A stretch of DNA of 64,000 nt from Verrucomicrobiaceae bacterium. GTDB lineage: Bacteria > Verrucomicrobiota > Verrucomicrobiia > Verrucomicrobiales > Verrucomicrobiaceae. The stretch is from contig JAIXZA010000162.1 in the NCBI GenBank assembly GCA_027489965.1, forward strand, positions 186,001-250,000. The letters run 5' to 3'. Positions 29,583-39,462 of the stretch are shown piece by piece. The position numbers and the translations under genes are program-made. Below the pieces are notes generated by a model. That model did no database searches. It was not told the DNA's origin and saw only the letters and a program-made list of their open reading frames with translations. Positions within the stretch are counted from its first letter, which is position 1; the number at the start of each line of letters is the position of its first letter.

Positions 29583-30088
29583 AATTGGCCTCTACTCTAG
29601 CTTTATGGATTCTTACGCTTGGCTGCGTCAAGGCCCAGCAACCCGTCGCTCCGCCAGTCGAATCATTGCCCGCAGTCAAGCCTGCCACTGATGGTAAAGT
29701 CTGGGGCGCGCTCGTGTATGCCACAAATGACATCAAAGGGCTCACGGGTTCCACGGAGGTCGCACCTATTGACTTCGCTGATATTCCAGGCAGACTTGGA
29801 ATGGTCTTTCCCTTTCAGCGGTTCGAGATCCTCGGCCAACACCTTCAAGACGTCTTCCGTGAATATGAATCCTGGGTCGTACCGACAAAGGATCTGTTTT
29901 TGAAAGTGGACTCTAAAGGCCCTGCTGATGGTGGCGGCATGAATTTGCACCTGCAATTCTGGCGAGATCAGCAGGTGCTGGTAAAAACAGACGCCGTGCT
30001 CAAAGAAGGCAGCCCCCTTTTCATTGGTGGTCCAAAGTGGCGAGAAGGTCAGCTTTTATTCGTACTTGTGCTCCAAAAGAGCCGCTGA
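29579..30088 (+). CDS. Secreted hypothetical protein (169 aa) translationally coupled to the anti-sigma gene
   Basis: ATGA overlap at 29579-29582; MKLASTLALWILTLGCVKAQQPVAPP signal peptide; embedded within the track's 29210..30088 ORF. Confidence 0.75.
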   Translation: MKLASTLALWILTLGCVKAQQPVAPPVESLPAVKPATDGKVWGALVYATNDIKGLTGSTEVAPIDFADIPGRLGMVFPFQRFEILGQHLQDVFREYESWVVPTKDLFLKVDSKGPADGGGMNLHLQFWRDQQVLVKTDAVLKEGSPLFIGGPKWREGQLLFVLVLQKSR

Positions 30089-30682
30089 TCAGTCGATATC
30101 GTTCACATTCGGTTCCTTGCCCAGGAACATAGCCAGCACGAGTCCGACGAGCGTCCACTCAATGAAGTGATCGGCCACGTTAACGATGAGATCACGCAGA
30201 GGTAGCTCAAACCAGATCCACTGTTGTGCATCCACCGCTAATCCAGCAAAAGCACCAAAAGCAGCGGCAAAACAAACGCGTCCAGGAAAGGCGAGTACGA
30301 GCGGATTCATAAGTGCACCAATGAGCAGACAACCGATTAAAGAGCGCACAAAGCTTCGAATGAGGCTTTGTTTCATATCGCCATCTCTTTTGCCCGGCCG
30401 CACGATGGCATACATGTAAGGTCCTTCAGCATTGGCATCATCGACCTTCTTCCGCTGCTCGGCCTTTTCTTCTTCAGAAGCGATGTCTAAGGCCTCTCTC
30501 GGAAATGGCAAAACGTAGATGCCGCGGCCATTCGTTGCGTTTTCTTTGAGCACCTCAGCCACTGCGGCTTCATTTTTAAACTCGAACATGCCAGCCTGAT
30601 GCCAGCTAAGCTGCATCCAGGAAACGTAGCCCCAGGTAAAAGAAACCAGGGCAGCAAGAACAATAGCGAGAAAGAATTTCAT
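30089..30682 (-). CDS. Membrane protein of unknown function (start MKFFLAIV)
   Basis: N-terminal TM plus C-terminal hydrophobic segments; convergent with 29579..30088. Confidence 0.65.
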   Translation of the reverse strand: MKFFLAIVLAALVSFTWGYVSWMQLSWHQAGMFEFKNEAAVAEVLKENATNGRGIYVLPFPREALDIASEEEKAEQRKKVDDANAEGPYMYAIVRPGKRDGDMKQSLIRSFVRSLIGCLLIGALMNPLVLAFPGRVCFAAAFGAFAGLAVDAQQWIWFELPLRDLIVNVADHFIEWTLVGLVLAMFLGKEPNVNDID

Positions 30683-30949
30683 CCACGCAATCGTGCAACC
30701 CATTGCCACAATCGCAAGCATTCATCTGCATTGAAAGTCTATGCGAAGGCTTAATTAGGCACTTTTTCAAAGGCCAACGACTGTCCAATTTTAGATGATC
30801 CTGGAGATGCTTTGCTGGATCCCTCATCGCATTCCTTCTGTTGCTTGAGTCGCTTCAAATGAGTCGGGGATTGAGAGCTCAGGCACGGATTCCGAGAAAC
30901 CTTTCTCTTCTGTCAGAGTTGGATTGTTGCAAATCTGACTTTGATTCCT

Positions 30950-33457
30950 ATGAAAGCACTTACCGCACTTTTCATTCTGCCACTGGCCGCTCTTGCGGCT
31001 GATGAAGAGTCTATGACGATGGCCCATGCTGGTATTTCGGCTGATCAGCTGAACTTCTTTGAAAAGAACATTCGGCCAGTATTGGTGGAGCATTGCTATA
31101 AATGTCACTCTTCAGAATCAGAGAAAATCAAAGGTGGACTGACGCTGGATACAAAGCAGGGCAGTTTACTTGGTGGTGAGTCGGGGCATCCGGGCATCAC
31201 ACCGGGCAGTTTGGCGGAAAGCTCCATCTATGAGGCCATGACCTGGGCCAATGATGAGATGCAAATGCCTCCAAAAAACAAGCTGCCAGCTGATGTGGTG
31301 GCGCTCTTTAAACAATGGATCGAGATGGGTGCCCCCGATCCGCGTGGGCAAAAAGCAGCCAATGCCAGCGGTGGCAAACGTGAGATCAACATGGATGAAG
31401 GGCGCAAGCACTGGTCCCTCGTTAAACCTGTAAAAACGTCCTTGCCAGCGGTGAAAACCGAGGGCTGGGTCAAAACAGACATGGATGCTTTCATCCTCGC
31501 AGGGCTGGAAGCTCAAGGTCTTAAGCCCAATCGGGACGCTGATCGGGCTACCTTGATCCGCCGCATTGCCTTTGATCTGACAGGCCTGCCTCCGACACCC
31601 GATGAAGTTAAAGCTTTTCTAGCCGACACTTCACCTGACGCTTTAAAGCGTGTAATCGATCAATATCTAGACTCGCCTCGTTATGGTGAACGCTGGGGCC
31701 GCCATTGGCTAGATGTAGCGCGCTACGCCGAGAGCAGCGGTAAGGAAGTCAACATTCTCTACCCCCATGCCTGGCGCTATCGCGACTACGTGATTGATGC
31801 CTTTAATCGCGACAAACCTTATGATCAGTTTCTCAAAGAGCAGATCGCAGGCGACCTCATGAAATCGGAAAATAAGCGTGATCAGGCCGAGAAAATTGTT
31901 GCGACCGGCTTCCTAGCCATTGGCCCAAAAGGCCATAACAATCGTGATAAGCGGCAGTTCACCATGGATGTCGTCGATGAGCAGATCGACACCGTTTCCC
32001 AGTCCATGCTAGGACTGACTCTAGCCTGCGCACGCTGTCATGATCACAAGTTTGATCCAGTGACGCAGCGCGATTACTACGCATTGGCAGGGATCTTCAT
32101 GAGCAGTGAGACACTGTTTGGCACCTACAGCCAGCTTCAAAATGCCAACAGTAGCACACTGATTGAGCTGGACCGCGCAGCTGCTTTACCATTGGCGCTG
32201 GGCCATATCTCCAGCTCAGAATACGTGAGTTTAAAAACAAAGTATGATGAGGCCAATGCCACTGCTCAAAACATCCGCGATCAGGTCCGCAGCATGAGTG
32301 AGGACCAGCGTGGGCAACAAAACGCGCAGAATTTTCTGCGCATTCGCAGCTCTGAAGATCGTGCACAGGCGGTGAAGGCGGATTTGGATCTATTTGAAAA
32401 AGACGGCACGCCGAGGACTCTTGCCATGGGTGTGCTGGACAATGAGCGCCCCATGAATAGTCCCATTTTGGTTCGTGGTGATATCAAGCAGCCGGGCGAT
32501 ATCGTGCCGCGCGGGCTTGTTGAAGTGCTTTGTGCCAAAGGTGAGCCGCTGAACATTAGCCAAGGCAGTGGACGTCTGGATCTGGCCTATTTCATTGCTT
32601 CGAGGGACAATCCGCTGACAGCGCGAGTCATGGTGAATCGCCTGTGGTTAAAGTTGATGGGAAGTGGCATCGTCGCCACGCCAGATAACTTCGGTGTCAT
32701 GGGCATGAAGCCCTCACACCCAGAACTGTTGGATCATCTGGCTGTCACCTTCATGGAAAAGGGCTGGTCTGTGAAACAAATGATCCGCGAGATCATGCTT
32801 AGCCGAGCTTATCAAATGAGCTCCAGTTATGTGGCCCATAACGATGCGGTGGATCCTGAAAACAAGCTGCACTGGCGCATGAGTCAGCGCCGTCTGGATG
32901 CTGAAGCGATCCGAGATAGCATGCTTGCTGTTGCAGGGTCTCTGAATTTGTATCCTGTGGATGGATCACCTGTGGCGCGTGCCGGTGAAGGGAGAGAAGG
33001 CATTCTGAATATGGCCCGGGAAATGACCAAGCCCGTAACTCACCGCAGTGTCTATCTACCGATCATTCGTGATCAGGTGCCGGAAGTTTTGACGGTCTTT
33101 GATTTCCCTGACGCCAGTCTGGTGAACGGTGAGCGTGACTCGACGAATGTTCCCAGCCAAAGCCTCTTCCTCATGAACAACCCGCAGGCTATTAGTGCAG
33201 CAGATGCCTTTGCTCAAAGGTTGGCCAAGCATGAAGGAACGCCCCTGGAGCGTCTCGTGTATGCCTATCAGCTGGCCTTTGCCCGCGCACCAAAAGAACA
33301 GGAGATGGCTGCGATTAAACGTTTTTGGTTCCAATTCCCGCAGCAAGTTGCTGGCGGAAAAAGCACTCAAGAAGCCCGAGATAAATCTCAAGCCGCCGCG
33401 TTATCGGCCTTTTGCCAATCGCTCATCGCTAGCGCTGAGTTCCGTTATTTGAACTGA
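30950..33457 (+). CDS. PSD1-type DUF1549/DUF1553 protein with N-terminal cytochrome c domain
   Basis: NIRPVLVEHCYKCHSSESEKIKGGLTLDTK; LIRRIAFDLTGLPPTPDEVKAFL; YGERWGRHWLDVARYAESSG; DNPLTARVMVNRLWLKLMGSGIV. Confidence 0.93.
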   Translation: MKALTALFILPLAALAADEESMTMAHAGISADQLNFFEKNIRPVLVEHCYKCHSSESEKIKGGLTLDTKQGSLLGGESGHPGITPGSLAESSIYEAMTWANDEMQMPPKNKLPADVVALFKQWIEMGAPDPRGQKAANASGGKREINMDEGRKHWSLVKPVKTSLPAVKTEGWVKTDMDAFILAGLEAQGLKPNRDADRATLIRRIAFDLTGLPPTPDEVKAFLADTSPDALKRVIDQYLDSPRYGERWGRHWLDVARYAESSGKEVNILYPHAWRYRDYVIDAFNRDKPYDQFLKEQIAGDLMKSENKRDQAEKIVATGFLAIGPKGHNNRDKRQFTMDVVDEQIDTVSQSMLGLTLACARCHDHKFDPVTQRDYYALAGIFMSSETLFGTYSQLQNANSSTLIELDRAAALPLALGHISSSEYVSLKTKYDEANATAQNIRDQVRSMSEDQRGQQNAQNFLRIRSSEDRAQAVKADLDLFEKDGTPRTLAMGVLDNERPMNSPILVRGDIKQPGDIVPRGLVEVLCAKGEPLNISQGSGRLDLAYFIASRDNPLTARVMVNRLWLKLMGSGIVATPDNFGVMGMKPSHPELLDHLAVTFMEKGWSVKQMIREIMLSRAYQMSSSYVAHNDAVDPENKLHWRMSQRRLDAEAIRDSMLAVAGSLNLYPVDGSPVARAGEGREGILNMAREMTKPVTHRSVYLPIIRDQVPEVLTVFDFPDASLVNGERDSTNVPSQSLFLMNNPQAISAADAFAQRLAKHEGTPLERLVYAYQLAFARAPKEQEMAAIKRFWFQFPQQVAGGKSTQEARDKSQAAALSAFCQSLIASAEFRYLN

Positions 33458-33462
33458 GCGGC

Positions 33463-35850
33463 TCACCTCACCGCTACACCTGCAGCCTTCCGGATCTTCA
33501 TCAGGATCGGGAAACTCGTCTGCAATCCAGCGCTATCGTGCTCGTTCCTCGCGGAGCTGATGGCACCATGGCAGAACTTGTCTTGGTCTTTGACCCAGTT
33601 GGCAGCACGGAAGAAGATGGGGCGCTCAGTTTCACCTTCGCGGATTTGCACGCCATTGAGGCCGATGTCGTCGATGATGACGCCATGCGGCAGGCCATGT
33701 ACGTCGAGGTTGATGATTCCTTTGTCATTCAGGCGCACGGCTCGTAGCCAGGCTTTCACGCTTTGACCGGGGGCAAGGGTGAGTTCGAGCGGTTTCATTT
33801 CTTCCGCGAGATCGCGCATCACGGGCTTTCCACCCACGTCAGGCTCTAAAACAATGATGAACTTCGGTTTCGCACCGAGCGTGACCTTGCCGAAGGTGCC
33901 GGCGTCGTGGGTGATGGCTTTGCCTTTGGCTGTGATCTTGAGTTTGGACCAGTCGACGTCGGTTTTCGCTTCCGGTGCGGCATGCAGCGAGCCACTGATG
34001 AGGTCGTGACCGGCTTCGATGATGAGCGGCGAGGTGGCCCAGTAACCAGCTGGCAGGCCTGTGATCTCGATCTGGATGGGCTCGTCGAAGTTGTCCGTGC
34101 GCTCGGCGCGGAAGGAGAAGCCCACGGAGGCTCCAGGCATGACGGTGGGATTCATGCCTGCGAGTTTGACGCTGAAGTATGGCTTCTGCTCGCGGATGGC
34201 GAGCGAGTACACAAACCGCTCGCCGCCCCAGCCGCGGGTGTCGGTGACTTTGACGACAAATCGGCCATCGGCAGGCGCAGTGAAGGTGATGCTGGAGTCG
34301 CGGCCTGTTTTGCGGCTGCCGCTATCATCATTTTGATAGTTTACGGTAAAGACGGGCAGACCGTTTGGCACGATGTGACTGCCGACGGCATGTGGCTCCA
34401 CAATGTAGCAAGGTTCATCCAGCGAGTGGGAGGTGGCGCTGGTATCAAAGTAGGCTCGGCGTTTGCCATCTTTGATGTAGAAGAAGCAGCCAGCATCCGG
34501 CCCGCGTGGCATGCGGATGATCTTCATGATGTCGCCGTTGAACCAGACATACTCGTTCAGCTCCATCTCCTCCCAGTTTTGCAGGCGGATGTCCGCGTTG
34601 TTGGCATCGACGCTGCGGAAGTTGTTGTAGCTGTCGCGCACGGCCTGCATAAGCAAACGAGCGACGGGTTTGCCATCTGGGTGCAGCACTTCGAGCTTCG
34701 TATCCGCTGGTGAACCAGCCTGGGCAGCGAGCGTTTCGATGATCCACGTTTGGCCTTTTTTGGCATCAAAGGCGAAGTGATCCGCGTCGGCCTTCCCGTA
34801 ACCCAGGCTACCATTTACGTTGGCTGGCACGCTCACCACCTGCGCCTTCGTGATCTCGTCATTTTCCTCTATCTCGCTGACCTGCGGCTGCGTGCTAACG
34901 CGTAGGCTTGGACGGCTACGGTAGCGACTGTCACGCGAGCCGAGTGCTAGCGGCATCATACCTTCTTTGGTAGGCGTTACGGTGATTGTGTCTTTGCCAC
35001 TCAAATGATGGCCAATAAGCTTCACGGTGGTTGGCTCGCCCAACTTGGCAGTCAGCGGTGAGAAGGCCGTAACATACGGCAGTACACCAAGCGTGAGACG
35101 ATAGAAATGGTTCGCGCTGCCATCCATGGTGGTATTACTCACGAGCACGGTGAAATCGCCATCACTTGGGGCTTTCCAGGCGAGGAAAGGATCGCTGCCA
35201 CTATCGAGACCGCGATTCACCACGAGAACAATACCGCTGCCGTCCATGATCTCCAGTGTGGGAGCCTTGGCCGCACTGCCGACCTCGCTGATGGCGAGAT
35301 CAAACACGAGCTCCTCGCCTGCTTTGGCAGTGAAGAGATAAGCGTCATGCTGCCCAGTCTCAGTGAGCGTGCCCCAGAGGCTAGCGGGCAATTTGGCTAC
35401 CTTTACAGGTCCACCTTTAAAGTCCGCTGCTGTCCTTGTTTGCGGGGAGAGGTCGTCAGCATAGACTTTCAGCTTAGAGGTCTCGCCACTCGCTGTTTTG
35501 ACCCAAACGTCATGACTGCCACGTCCGAGCTTTTCGGGAGTTTGGAGCTTAAACACAACCTTTGTGGCTGTGCTAGCTGCCACATCAATCACGGGCTTAA
35601 TGTCTGCGTGGGAGGTGAGGATCGTCGCCCCTGTCAAATCTTTCCCCATGATGGTAAACACCTGCTCCATACCACAATGCAGCCCACGTGGAGACAGCGT
35701 GGTAATGGTCGGCAGCGCAGGCTTTGGAGCTACAGTGGGCTTTGCAGCCATCTTGGCTACTGCTGCAGGTGGCTTTGGTGTTTTTGCATTCTGAGCATCT
35801 ACAGCCGATAAGCTAAGGCCAAAAATAAGAATGGAGAGGAGATGTTTCAT
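33463..35850 (-). CDS. Secreted multi-domain protein with IPT/TIG-like and PPC domains
   Basis: Signal peptide; PTITTLSPRGLHCGMEQVFTIMGKDLTGATI; VSEIEENDEITKAQVVSVPANVNGSLGYGKADADHFAFDAKKGQTW. Confidence 0.8.
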   Translation of the reverse strand: MKHLLSILIFGLSLSAVDAQNAKTPKPPAAVAKMAAKPTVAPKPALPTITTLSPRGLHCGMEQVFTIMGKDLTGATILTSHADIKPVIDVAASTATKVVFKLQTPEKLGRGSHDVWVKTASGETSKLKVYADDLSPQTRTAADFKGGPVKVAKLPASLWGTLTETGQHDAYLFTAKAGEELVFDLAISEVGSAAKAPTLEIMDGSGIVLVVNRGLDSGSDPFLAWKAPSDGDFTVLVSNTTMDGSANHFYRLTLGVLPYVTAFSPLTAKLGEPTTVKLIGHHLSGKDTITVTPTKEGMMPLALGSRDSRYRSRPSLRVSTQPQVSEIEENDEITKAQVVSVPANVNGSLGYGKADADHFAFDAKKGQTWIIETLAAQAGSPADTKLEVLHPDGKPVARLLMQAVRDSYNNFRSVDANNADIRLQNWEEMELNEYVWFNGDIMKIIRMPRGPDAGCFFYIKDGKRRAYFDTSATSHSLDEPCYIVEPHAVGSHIVPNGLPVFTVNYQNDDSGSRKTGRDSSITFTAPADGRFVVKVTDTRGWGGERFVYSLAIREQKPYFSVKLAGMNPTVMPGASVGFSFRAERTDNFDEPIQIEITGLPAGYWATSPLIIEAGHDLISGSLHAAPEAKTDVDWSKLKITAKGKAITHDAGTFGKVTLGAKPKFIIVLEPDVGGKPVMRDLAEEMKPLELTLAPGQSVKAWLRAVRLNDKGIINLDVHGLPHGVIIDDIGLNGVQIREGETERPIFFRAANWVKDQDKFCHGAISSARNEHDSAGLQTSFPILMKIRKAAGVAVR

Positions 35851-35872
35851 AAGTTTAAATGTTTATTCTTCT

Positions 35873-37189
35873 TCACTTGGATTGATTGACCGACTCATAA
35901 ACATCCCATGTGCCATCCACCCGCCCTGCGATGAGTTGCGCCTTCTCGGTAAATGCGAGGCCTGGGGACCAATCGAGCTGTTTTTCAAGAGGTAACTTTT
36001 CGGTTAGATCAGCGGTGTTCCACAGTTTGAGCGTTTTGTCTGTCGCTGTCGAAGCCAGCAGTTTACCATCGGCAGAGAGGGCCAGATTTAAGATGCCGCC
36101 TTCATGAGCGAAGCGGCTGGTAAGGATCTTGTTCGTGCCTTCTTTGGCGCTGGCGCTGATGGCCCAGACACGGATGCGGTTATCACCACCAGCACCGAAG
36201 AGTGTTTTGCCATCGACGCTGAAAACGACGCTCGTCTGCTCCTTCGTCGGCTGCGAGAGCGTGTCGAGCCGCTGGCCTGTCGGGATGCTCCACAGCTTTA
36301 CCGTGCGGTCCGCGCTGGCACTGGCGAGCACCTTGCCATCGGGGCGGAAGCTGAGGCCGTTCACCGCGCCGTTGTGGCCTTTGAGGAGAGCGATCTCCTT
36401 GCCTGTCGAGGTGTCCCAAAGGCGGATTTTTTGATCGTAGGCTCCCGTGGCGATCCATTTGCCATCGGGCGAAACCGCGAGCGCATACGCGGCATCCGTG
36501 TGACCTTCAAACGAGCGCAGCGCCGTGCCATCGCTCGTTTTCCAACTCCGCACGATGCCCACGATGCCCGCCTCGCCACCGGCGGCATAGACCGTCTCGC
36601 CACCAGGCGAGAACGCGACGGCGTTCACCTTGCCGGTGAAGCCGGTGAGTTTCCGAACGGTGACTTGATTGACCGGATTGACGAGTTCCACCTCGCCGTA
36701 GCGTGCAGTGGCGATGAGCTGCGCCTTTGGCGAAAACGCCACGGCCTGGATCGAGCGCTTCGGTGGCACCGTGGGCGCGATTTTCGGCGTGATGACCTCC
36801 TTTGGCATCGGTTTCGCCTCCGCGACGAGCGGACCTTTCGCACCCGCGTTGATCCACGCTTTGATCAGCGCGATCTCCTCGGCCTTCAGCTTCTCGCGCT
36901 TGCCCGGTGGCATGAACTCATTCTTCCCGCCACGACCCGAGCGACCTTCGAGAAACTTCACCAGCAGCGACTCCTCTGCCTTCCCCGCCACGATCGCCGT
37001 GCCTTCCTCGCCGCCCTTCATCAGCGCCGCAAACGTGTCCAACGCGAATTCGCCATCCGAGTCGTCCGCGCTGTGGCAGTCGATGCAGTAGGTGTCCCAC
37101 AGCGGCGCGATCTGCTTCGTGTAGTCCACGGTTTGGGCGTGAGACGACGCAGCAAAGAGTCCAAACAGAATGAGAGTGATGAGGCGCAT
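35873..37189 (-). CDS. Cytochrome c (planctomycete type) fused to WD40 beta-propeller, secreted
   Basis: Signal peptide; YCIDCHSADDSDGEFALDTF; repeated WD40 motifs ...GKWIATGAYDQKIRLWDTSTG, GKVLASASADRTVKLWSIPTG, GKLLASTATDKTLKLWNT. Confidence 0.93.
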   Translation of the reverse strand: MRLITLILFGLFAASSHAQTVDYTKQIAPLWDTYCIDCHSADDSDGEFALDTFAALMKGGEEGTAIVAGKAEESLLVKFLEGRSGRGGKNEFMPPGKREKLKAEEIALIKAWINAGAKGPLVAEAKPMPKEVITPKIAPTVPPKRSIQAVAFSPKAQLIATARYGEVELVNPVNQVTVRKLTGFTGKVNAVAFSPGGETVYAAGGEAGIVGIVRSWKTSDGTALRSFEGHTDAAYALAVSPDGKWIATGAYDQKIRLWDTSTGKEIALLKGHNGAVNGLSFRPDGKVLASASADRTVKLWSIPTGQRLDTLSQPTKEQTSVVFSVDGKTLFGAGGDNRIRVWAISASAKEGTNKILTSRFAHEGGILNLALSADGKLLASTATDKTLKLWNTADLTEKLPLEKQLDWSPGLAFTEKAQLIAGRVDGTWDVYESVNQSK

Positions 37190-37222
37190 GGGACGAATTG
37201 AGTGAGGGCTGCGACTCATGGT

Positions 37223-39427
37223 TTAGTGATTAAACAAAAACTCCTTCGAGCTCATCAGGCTCCAAAACAGATCTTCCAGCGTGACGCGGCGGTCTTCGGG
37301 TTTGGCGCTCGTGAGCAGCGCGGTTGCTTTTTCGAGTTCGCGAGCGGTGGGGGTGCGGGTAAGGGTGAGTAGGTAGGCTTCTTCGATGATCTTGACGTCG
37401 GGCTGCTGGCTGGTGAGCAGGGCGTCGAGACGGTTGTCTTTTTGGGCGAGCTTGAGGTTCAGGGTGTCGCCATTCGCGATGTGGAGGGCTTGGGCCATGC
37501 TGGGCTCGTTGGTGCGCTCGCATTCGCAGGTGGCGACGCGGTCGGCGCGGCCGAAACTCTTCAAAAAGTAGCTGGCGATGTTGCTGTCGGGCAGTTGCAG
37601 GGCGCGGAAGCCCATGGGGTAGGCGTCGGCGGTGCCGCGGTTGGCGTTGCGGCGATCAATTTTGAAGGTGGTGGGCGCGGCGGTGACTTGGCTCACGGTG
37701 TCGAGCAACACCTCGGCCTTCAGTCGGCGCGGGACGTAGTGCGAGCCGTAGCGGAGGTCGGTGATGTTTTCGGGAAGGGTGATGCTGCTGCGCTGATAGG
37801 TCTCGCTTTGCAGGATGGTGCGCATGAGGGCCTTCAGGTCGAATTTTTGCTTCACGAGATGCTCGCAAGCGGCGGCGAAGAGCGGTTCGTTGCTGGCAGG
37901 ATTGGTGACGCGGAGGTCATCGACGGCTTCGACGAGGCCGCTGCCGAAGAAGTTCGCCCACACGCGGTTCACGATGGCGCGTTGGAAGAGTTTGTTGTTG
38001 GCGCTGGTGAGCCAGTTCGCGAGCGTGATGCGGCGATCCTCGGTGGAGGTCATCGAGATGTGCTGCACGGCATCGAGCGGGCGCGGTGGCTGCGGTTTGC
38101 CAGTGAGTGGCGTGATGATCTCGCCCTGCGTGTCGCTGAAAAGCACGCGCTCATTGGCCTGCGTGCCGTTTTTGGACCGGATGCGGGCGAAGAGGTTCGC
38201 GAAGGCATAGTACTGATCGTGCGTCCATTTTTCCATCGGGTGGTTGTGACACTTCGCACAGGCGATGGAGGTGCCCATGAAGGCCACGCTGACGGTCTCG
38301 GCGCATTTGGTGGGCTCGTCGTTGAGGACGAAGAAATTGCCGCCGCCATGCTCCAGCGTGCTGCCGCTGGCGGTGAGCAGATCACGCACCATGGCGTCCC
38401 ACGGCGTGTTCGCGGCGACGTGGCGGCGGATCCAGTTGTAGTAGGCCCACATGGCCTCAGGCATCAATTTGTCGCCATTGACGAGCAGTAGATCGCTCCA
38501 GCGGTGCGACCAGTAATCGACGAACTCGGGCCGTTTCAAAAGCGTGTCGATGAGGCGGTCACGTTTGTCGGCAGCTTTGTCGGTGAGAAATGCGCGAGCT
38601 TCATCGGTCGTGGGCAAAACGCCGATGGTGTCGAGAAAGGCACGTCGGATGAATTCGGCATCGCTCGCCCGATCTGACGGTGGGATGTTCAGCTCGCGAA
38701 GTTTCGTCAAAACATGCTCGTCGATGAAGTTTCGCGGCTTGAGCACGGCAAAGGCGGCAGGTTCGAGCTTGTTCGGCTGCGGCACGGTGACGGTGGTGAC
38801 GCTCAGCAGGCTCAAATACCACGCACTGACCGTTGCCTCACCGCTGCCGGTGGTCTTGATGAGGCCCGCATCATCCACGGTGGCCACGCTGGCGTTGGTG
38901 GCGTTGTATTTGCACCAGCGCGTCACGTCCTCGCTATGCCCGTCGCTGAATTTCGCGGTCACTTTGAGCTGCAGGCTCTTGCCGGCCTGCGTGACGAGAT
39001 GCGGCTCCGACACGCTGAGCGACACGATGCGCGGATCATCCGCCTTCGGCCCCGGCGCACCCGCCGCGATCCAATCCGCGATGGCTTTGTACTCCGGCGA
39101 GTTCACCTCGAAGCGCTTGTCACCCTTGTGCGGCACCGTTTTGACCGCTTTGAGGAGAAAGAGGCTACGTGCTGGATCTTCGAGTGTCAGGCGGCGGCCA
39201 TTCGCACTGCGCGTGATCGAAAGCCAGTCGCCCTCATCATCGAAGCCACGCAGCGAAAGCCGGAAGCCGCCTTGTCCTGCTGCGGCACCATGGCAGGCAC
39301 CCATCGCACAACCGTACCGCGTGAGGATGGGCTGAATGGTGTTGCGGAAGGAGGGGACTTCGGCGGCTGGCAAATCCGGTCCAAAGGACAAAACACCGGC
39401 AATAAGGCTGGTCAGGGCGCGTTTCAT
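37223..39427 (-). CDS. PSD1-type DUF1549/DUF1553 protein with Big_2-like Ig domain and CX4CH motif
   Basis: PILTRYGCAMGACHGAAAGQGGFRLSLRGFD; Ig-like LVTQAGKSLQLKVTAKFSDGHSEDVT...; FIRRAFLDTIGVLPTTDEARAFL; RAIVNRVWANFFGSGLVEAVDDLR. Confidence 0.92.
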   Translation of the reverse strand: MKRALTSLIAGVLSFGPDLPAAEVPSFRNTIQPILTRYGCAMGACHGAAAGQGGFRLSLRGFDDEGDWLSITRSANGRRLTLEDPARSLFLLKAVKTVPHKGDKRFEVNSPEYKAIADWIAAGAPGPKADDPRIVSLSVSEPHLVTQAGKSLQLKVTAKFSDGHSEDVTRWCKYNATNASVATVDDAGLIKTTGSGEATVSAWYLSLLSVTTVTVPQPNKLEPAAFAVLKPRNFIDEHVLTKLRELNIPPSDRASDAEFIRRAFLDTIGVLPTTDEARAFLTDKAADKRDRLIDTLLKRPEFVDYWSHRWSDLLLVNGDKLMPEAMWAYYNWIRRHVAANTPWDAMVRDLLTASGSTLEHGGGNFFVLNDEPTKCAETVSVAFMGTSIACAKCHNHPMEKWTHDQYYAFANLFARIRSKNGTQANERVLFSDTQGEIITPLTGKPQPPRPLDAVQHISMTSTEDRRITLANWLTSANNKLFQRAIVNRVWANFFGSGLVEAVDDLRVTNPASNEPLFAAACEHLVKQKFDLKALMRTILQSETYQRSSITLPENITDLRYGSHYVPRRLKAEVLLDTVSQVTAAPTTFKIDRRNANRGTADAYPMGFRALQLPDSNIASYFLKSFGRADRVATCECERTNEPSMAQALHIANGDTLNLKLAQKDNRLDALLTSQQPDVKIIEEAYLLTLTRTPTARELEKATALLTSAKPEDRRVTLEDLFWSLMSSKEFLFNH

Positions 39428-39462
39428 GGAATGGTACTACCTACGCACCTATTCCGATTATT

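Noticed and set aside
33907-35811. Plus-strand ORFs (268 and 234 aa) opposite the PPC protein
   Set aside because: Antisense shadows of a well-supported gene with signal peptide and domains
36104-37201. Long plus-strand ORF (365 aa) opposite the WD40-cytochrome gene
   Set aside because: Antisense to a clear secreted WD40/cytochrome CDS; Arg/His/Asp-rich composition typical of GC-rich shadow ORFs
37442-38491. Long plus-strand ORF (349 aa) opposite the PSD1 gene
   Set aside because: Low-complexity Gly/Val/Ala/Glu shadow of the GC-rich DUF1549/DUF1553 gene; no recognisable domain
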